NCBI GenBank assembly: GCA_937872125.1
Contig: CALMNY010000043.1
Coordinates: 1 to 11,603 of the forward strand
Reading direction: 5' to 3'
DNA: 11,603 bases
DNA from: an uncultured Candidatus Competibacteraceae bacterium
GTDB taxonomy: Bacteria > Pseudomonadota > Gammaproteobacteria > Competibacterales > Competibacteraceae
Shown: piece after piece, positions 8,035 through 11,603 of the stretch
Layout of the letters: each line of letters begins with the position of its first letter
Position numbering within the stretch: the stretch's first letter is position 1
Program-made: the position numbers and the translations under genes
The notes under the pieces: generated by a model
What the model was told of the DNA's origin: nothing
The model's database searches: none
The model's input: the letters and a program-made list of their open reading frames with translations, nothing else

Positions 8035-8063
8035 GTAGGGACACGGCGGCGCCGTGTCCCTAC
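8035..8063. repeat. Perfect 13-bp-stem palindrome, likely dispersed intergenic repeat
   Basis: GTAGGGACACGGC (8035-8047), a 3-nt GGC loop, then GCCGTGTCCCTAC (8051-8063). It lies between the convergent ends of psd (stop at 7998-8000) and the restriction-modification gene, whose TAG stop (8060-8062, minus strand) is made by the right arm. Neither side has a T run, so it is not a classical terminator, although such a stable hairpin could still block exonucleases or transcripts. I recall very similar GTAGGGRCACGGC-type palindromes between genes in other bacterial genomes, notably cyanobacteria, so a mobile or dispersed repeat is likely. Only one copy is in this window. Confidence 0.75.
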
Positions 8064-11000
8064 TCTGGCGCGGCGTTGCGCATGGCGTGGAGAATTCGGG
8101 TAGTTTCCACGCTGACCCGCGTGACCCGGCCGAGCAGGTCAATGACGGCTTCCTTGTAGTCGGCGAAGCGATAGGCGTTGAACTGGTCGCGGATCGTCGG
8201 GTCGCGGGGGGCGGTTTCCTGATATTCCTCCAGGACCCAGTCCAGCGCCGAGCGGTTGCCTAACCGATAATCCCAGGCTTCGGGCGGAACGCCTTCCAGC
8301 CGGGTCACACGGTCAATCTCGATGACGCCCGCGGTTTTATCAGCCTTGAGGCGAGGTTTGGGCGGCGCGGGCGGCGCGGGCCGATCCTCCTTGCGCGTCA
8401 ACGGCCAAGGCTCCACGCTGGCAAATCCGGCGTGCAACGCCAGCAGCGCCTGCCCCCATGCCGCCCAGGACCGGAAATCAGCATAAAACGGGAGGCGCGG
8501 GAAGGCCGCCTTGAGGTTCAGCGCGTAGGTTGCCCGATAGACGGGATCATGCAGCACGGCGTAGACGTAATCGAAAATCGCCGGTTTCTCAATGGACGGA
8601 TCCTGATAGCGGGTGCGAAACTGGGTTAAAGCCCAATCCGTGATGTTGTCCTGGCGGGAACCGTCTGGGGCATAAACCCATCGCGGCAGTAACTGGTTCT
8701 TTTCGACGCATTCATAATCGGCCAGTCCGGTGAACGCCAGCGCCTGAAACGGTTTCATCGCCGAACCGCCCGAAATGCCGATACAAAGATTATCCTGTTT
8801 TAACTCCGCGCCATAAATCTGATAGTGCAGCGCGGTCAGCCGGTCGCTCATGGCCTTTTCCGCGTAATAATGCTTGGTCACGAAAGGCCGCCAGAGTGAT
8901 TTTAATAGGCGCTTGGTGGAGTAGGCCGGCAGTTTATTTCGGGTTTTAAGGGTGCTGCTCCACTTGATCGAATAATCGAGGGTGTCTGGATGCAGAGTGC
9001 CGCTGGCGACCTGACGATTGAAGGCGGTGATGAAATACTGGACCTTGCGTTTCAACTGTTTTTTGTCGAAATCGTAAACCCATTCATCCCGATTGGTCTT
9101 GATGCTGCTGGCGAACAGCCGAAAAATGGCCTGTTCGGACTGGCCCGCCTTGACGGCTTTATCCGCGACCGGGAGGAACGCCGACCAGTCCGCCGTGGGT
9201 TGATTCAGCCAGTCGCCGTTGGCGGTGGGGCGGATGCGGCGTAACTCGCCAGCGCGGGCCAGTTGTCGCAGGGGATGCGCCGCCAGCCAGCGCCGCTTTT
9301 CCACGGCGGTCATGAAGTCATCCAGGGCGATATGGCGGATTTCGCACCCCTCCAGGTTCGGGTTGCGCACGAAAAAACCAATGGCGACGCCGACCCGGAT
9401 TTTGTCATCGAAAACATTGCCGGCTTCCTGCCGCCGTCGCTCGCCGCTGGTGCGGGCGTTGCCTTTCAGGTCCACTACCCAGATTTCCTGAAACTCCCTG
9501 GCGATGATTTTGCGAAAGCCGTCGGCTTGCCGCCCGTCCAGATAGGAGCGGTTGGTGACAAAGCCGATAATCCCCTCCGGACCGATCCGGTCGCTGGCCC
9601 AGCGGAAAAAGCGGATGTAAGGATCGTAGAGCTTGGTCTTTTGCGCCGAGCTTTCCGCCAGATAGGTGGCCCGGATGCGCGCGTCGGCAATCGGCGCGGG
9701 TTCGTTTTTATTGTTTTCGTTCTCGCTCCGCTGGTTGGCGTTGTAGGGTGGGTTGCCCAGAATGACCGGGATGCGCCGGGTATTCTGATGCTGAATGCGC
9801 CGCCGGTTTTCTTCCGTCAACGCGCCGAATAAATCGGATTGCGCGCCCCGGTGGGTCAGCTCAAAGCCCCAGTTGGCCAGGGTGTCCACAAAGCAGGCCC
9901 CGGCGAATTCCCGCCAGGTTCCCATGAGTTCCGCGTAAGTCTGCTCGATGTTCAGACAGGCGATGTAGTAGGGCAGAATGGCGATTTCATTGGCGTGGAT
10001 TTCCTCGGCGTATTTGCGCGCCAGGGCCGCCCGGTCGCCGCGCAGCCAGTCCAGCAATTCCACGATAAACGTGCCGGTCCCGGTGCAGGGGTCGAGAATG
10101 TCCAGTTCCGGGTCGGCCAGACTTTTGTCAAAATGCCGCCGCGCCAGCCAGTCGCAGCCGGCGAGAATGAACCGCACCACTTCGCCCGGCGTGTAGACCA
10201 CCCCCAGCTTGTCGGCGTCCCTGGGGTTGTAGGCGGTGTAGAAGTCCTCGTAGATCGCCTTGAGAAATTCCTGTTTCTCCGCCGCCGAAATCGCGCCCGC
10301 CGCCGTCCGCCGAATCGCGGTGTAATAGGGTTCCAGCCGGATCAGCAGGTTGCGGCGGGTCTCGCCGCGCAGAAAGGCGCTTTCCAGGTCGGTCAGGGTG
10401 CAGGCCAAGTGATTGGCCCGGTGAAATTCGCTGACCGGGAAAATGTCGCGGAAAATCTGTTCGGTCAGGATGTGCTGAATCAGCATTTCCCGCGCCTGCC
10501 CGGGCGTCACCCGCCCGCCGATGGTGTGCTGACATTGGGCGAGAAACGCGGCGAACCGCTGTTGAAACGCCGTCTCATGGGCCAGCGCCCCGGTCAACAA
10601 GTCATTCAGTGCCGCAATGACCGTCGGCAGTTCGGCGCGGAACCGGGCGACAGCTTGGTCGAAATGCGCCACTTCCGGCGGGCGAAAGGCGAAAAAACCG
10701 TCGAGCAGGCGATTCAGCGCCGGGCCATCGCTGGTCGCCGCGCGCAATACCTCCTGACCGTTCTGGATCAACACCGCCGTGCGGGTGTCCTCGAACAGGA
10801 TATTGGTAGTGGGATAGCCCTTGGCGAGCTTGGCGGCGATTTCCTGGTCCAAAGCGTCGCTGGAATCCTTGGCTTCCCACCAGCCATGCACCAGCCGCAC
10901 CCGATCCAGCAGCGCGCCGTCGGGCCGCAGCGTTTTGCCCGTCGGGGTCGGGAACGGATGTTGTTGCGACAGGACGAGTTGATGCTCGACCGCACGGGCT

Positions 11001-11113
11001 TTGAGCAGGCCGGCAAAAGCCTGCGACAATGCGCCTTCGTGCTCGGCGCCCGCCACCCGCCGCAGGGCGTCCAACTCGCGCCAATACGCTTCAATGTCGT
11101 GCATGGCCGTCAT
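8060..11113 (-). CDS. Single-chain restriction-modification enzyme: PD-(D/E)xK nuclease, N6-adenine methyltransferase, type ISP-like specificity domain
   Basis: A 1017-residue protein that probably both methylates and cuts DNA. Residues 1-140 look like a PD-(D/E)xK nuclease: Glu26, Asp65 in RPDGALL, and Glu80-Ala-Lys82 in GWWEAKDSSDAL. A helical segment (about 140-300) leads to an N6-adenine methyltransferase with motif X GVVYTP (304-309), motif I DPCTGTGTF (341-349) and catalytic NPPY (454-457). The rest (about 500-1017) resembles the C-terminal specificity domain of type ISP enzymes: DLKGNARTSGERRRQEAGNVFDDKIRVGVAIGF is in pieces characteristic of it, as are SLWRPFV, LNLKAAFPRLPFYADF and DYRLGNRSALDWVLEEY. 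Classical ISP enzymes (LlaGI, LlaBIII) carry a helicase between nuclease and methylase; there is none here, so the layout is closer to type IIG/IIL enzymes such as MmeI. No separate restriction, methylase or specificity gene is nearby. The start at 11113 has GGGAGA upstream and is 13 bp after epmA. Activity and target site are unknown. Confidence 0.87.
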   Translation of the reverse strand: MTAMHDIEAYWRELDALRRVAGAEHEGALSQAFAGLLKARAVEHQLVLSQQHPFPTPTGKTLRPDGALLDRVRLVHGWWEAKDSSDALDQEIAAKLAKGYPTTNILFEDTRTAVLIQNGQEVLRAATSDGPALNRLLDGFFAFRPPEVAHFDQAVARFRAELPTVIAALNDLLTGALAHETAFQQRFAAFLAQCQHTIGGRVTPGQAREMLIQHILTEQIFRDIFPVSEFHRANHLACTLTDLESAFLRGETRRNLLIRLEPYYTAIRRTAAGAISAAEKQEFLKAIYEDFYTAYNPRDADKLGVVYTPGEVVRFILAGCDWLARRHFDKSLADPELDILDPCTGTGTFIVELLDWLRGDRAALARKYAEEIHANEIAILPYYIACLNIEQTYAELMGTWREFAGACFVDTLANWGFELTHRGAQSDLFGALTEENRRRIQHQNTRRIPVILGNPPYNANQRSENENNKNEPAPIADARIRATYLAESSAQKTKLYDPYIRFFRWASDRIGPEGIIGFVTNRSYLDGRQADGFRKIIAREFQEIWVVDLKGNARTSGERRRQEAGNVFDDKIRVGVAIGFFVRNPNLEGCEIRHIALDDFMTAVEKRRWLAAHPLRQLARAGELRRIRPTANGDWLNQPTADWSAFLPVADKAVKAGQSEQAIFRLFASSIKTNRDEWVYDFDKKQLKRKVQYFITAFNRQVASGTLHPDTLDYSIKWSSTLKTRNKLPAYSTKRLLKSLWRPFVTKHYYAEKAMSDRLTALHYQIYGAELKQDNLCIGISGGSAMKPFQALAFTGLADYECVEKNQLLPRWVYAPDGSRQDNITDWALTQFRTRYQDPSIEKPAIFDYVYAVLHDPVYRATYALNLKAAFPRLPFYADFRSWAAWGQALLALHAGFASVEPWPLTRKEDRPAPPAPPKPRLKADKTAGVIEIDRVTRLEGVPPEAWDYRLGNRSALDWVLEEYQETAPRDPTIRDQFNAYRFADYKEAVIDLLGRVTRVSVETTRILHAMRNAAPE
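8362..8379 (-). repeat. Two tandem 9-bp copies in the proline-rich linker of the restriction-modification gene
   Basis: GCGGCGCGG occurs twice head to tail. On the coding strand it makes the Pro-Ala-Pro repeats of a flexible linker (RPAPPAPPKPR) that precedes the last conserved C-terminal block. A gain or loss of one copy would keep the frame and only change linker length by three residues. Confidence 0.7.
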
Positions 11114-11126
11114 CAGAGTCTCCCGC

Positions 11127-11603
11127 TTACGCCCGTTCCACCGGAAACGCCAGCACCTCCGCCAGCGCTGTTTTGCCCGCCGCCAGCATCGCCAGCCGGT
11201 CGAAACCCAGCGCCACCCCGGCGCAGTCCGGCAAACCCGCTTCCAGCGCCGCCAGCAGATTTTCGTCCACGGGCATGACCGGCAGGCCCAGCGCCTGCCG
11301 CGCCGCGTTTTCCGCCTCGAACCGGCGGCGCTGTTCGCCGGCGTCGCCCAGTTCGTGAAAGCCGTTGGCCAGTTCGACGCCGTTCAGGTACAACTCGAAA
11401 CGCTCGCCGACGAGCGGGTCATCAGGCCGCAGCCGCGCCAGCGCCGCCTGCGAAGCCGGATAGTCGTATACGAACGTCAGCCGCCCCATTCCCAGATGCG
11501 GCTCGATGCCATGGGTCAGCAACAAATCCAGCCAGGGATCGGCATCGTCCGCCGGCATTCCCGGCGGAATCGGCACGCCCCGCGCCCCGGCGCACGCCGC
11601 CAG
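11127..11603 (-). CDS. epmA: EF-P--(R)-beta-lysine ligase, 5' part outside the window
   Basis: EpmA (PoxA/GenX/YjeA) is a shortened class II lysyl-tRNA synthetase-like enzyme that attaches (R)-beta-lysine to a conserved lysine of elongation factor P, which helps ribosomes through polyproline stretches. Only the C-terminal 158 residues are visible; the frame is open to base 11603, and the GTG at 11574-11576 is internal. Visible matches to E. coli EpmA include [51 protein letters not shown] (class II motif 3) and [12 protein letters not shown] at the end. The ELANGFHEL and motif 3 blocks form part of the adenylate and lysine pocket. Full-length lysyl-tRNA synthetase would be similar here, but [10 protein letters not shown] with the immediate ending after FPVERA marks EpmA. 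The restriction-modification gene starts 13 bp downstream on the same strand, so the two probably share a transcript. Confidence 0.94.
   Translation of the reverse strand: MAACAGARGVPIPPGMPADDADPWLDLLLTHGIEPHLGMGRLTFVYDYPASQAALARLRPDDPLVGERFELYLNGVELANGFHELGDAGEQRRRFEAENAARQALGLPVMPVDENLLAALEAGLPDCAGVALGFDRLAMLAAGKTALAEVLAFPVERA

Noticed and set aside
8060..11113. Full type ISP or BREX PglX system
   Set aside because: No helicase domain in the protein and no partner genes of BREX or type I systems in the window.
9839..11278. 479-residue open frame on the plus strand opposite the restriction-modification gene and epmA
   Set aside because: It runs across two recognised genes on the other strand, has a low-complexity Pro-rich end and no recognisable domain.

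Overview
The window is a GC-rich (roughly 60-65 % by eye), gene-dense piece of bacterial chromosome. PrmB, Psd and EpmA all resemble their Escherichia coli counterparts closely, and EpmA is typical of gammaproteobacteria, so the source is most likely a gammaproteobacterium. A genome of the glycogen-accumulating Competibacter/Contendobacter type would fit, but that is only an inference. There are eight genes, two of them cut by the window edges. I see no rRNA, tRNA, CRISPR array, transposase or phage gene.

Layout from left to right. Bases 1-2151 (+) hold most of glgB, the glycogen branching enzyme; its N-terminus is cut off, and it ends in an unusual Ala/Pro/Glu-rich tail. A 10-bp hairpin with a short T run lies between it and a convergent 725-residue protein of the acetyl-CoA hydrolase/CoA-transferase family (2210-4387, -). 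That gene has a good extended -10 promoter. A divergent spacer of about 150 bp carries an imperfect inverted repeat and leads into a small SnoaL-like protein (4542-4994, +). This is followed after 27 bp by a YheT-type alpha/beta hydrolase (5022-6029, +). Next, and convergent, is prmB (6078-6983, -), the ribosomal protein L3 glutamine methyltransferase. Divergent from it is psd (7116-8000, +), phosphatidylserine decarboxylase.

The right third is the accessory part. A 1017-residue single-chain restriction-modification enzyme (8060-11113, -) combines a PD-(D/E)xK nuclease, an N6-adenine methyltransferase and a type ISP-like specificity domain, with no helicase. It lies 13 bp downstream of epmA (11127 to the window end, -), the EF-P lysine ligase, and probably shares its transcript. 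Its stop codon falls inside a perfect 13-bp-stem palindrome that looks like a dispersed intergenic repeat.

The housekeeping genes do not form one pathway: they cover glycogen synthesis, acyl-CoA metabolism, ribosome and EF-P modification, and phospholipid synthesis. The most interesting items are the helicase-less ISP-like enzyme with its compositionally distinct specificity region, the palindrome that supplies its stop codon, and the inverted repeat over the likely SnoaL-gene promoter. I found no multi-gene system that I can claim is undescribed.
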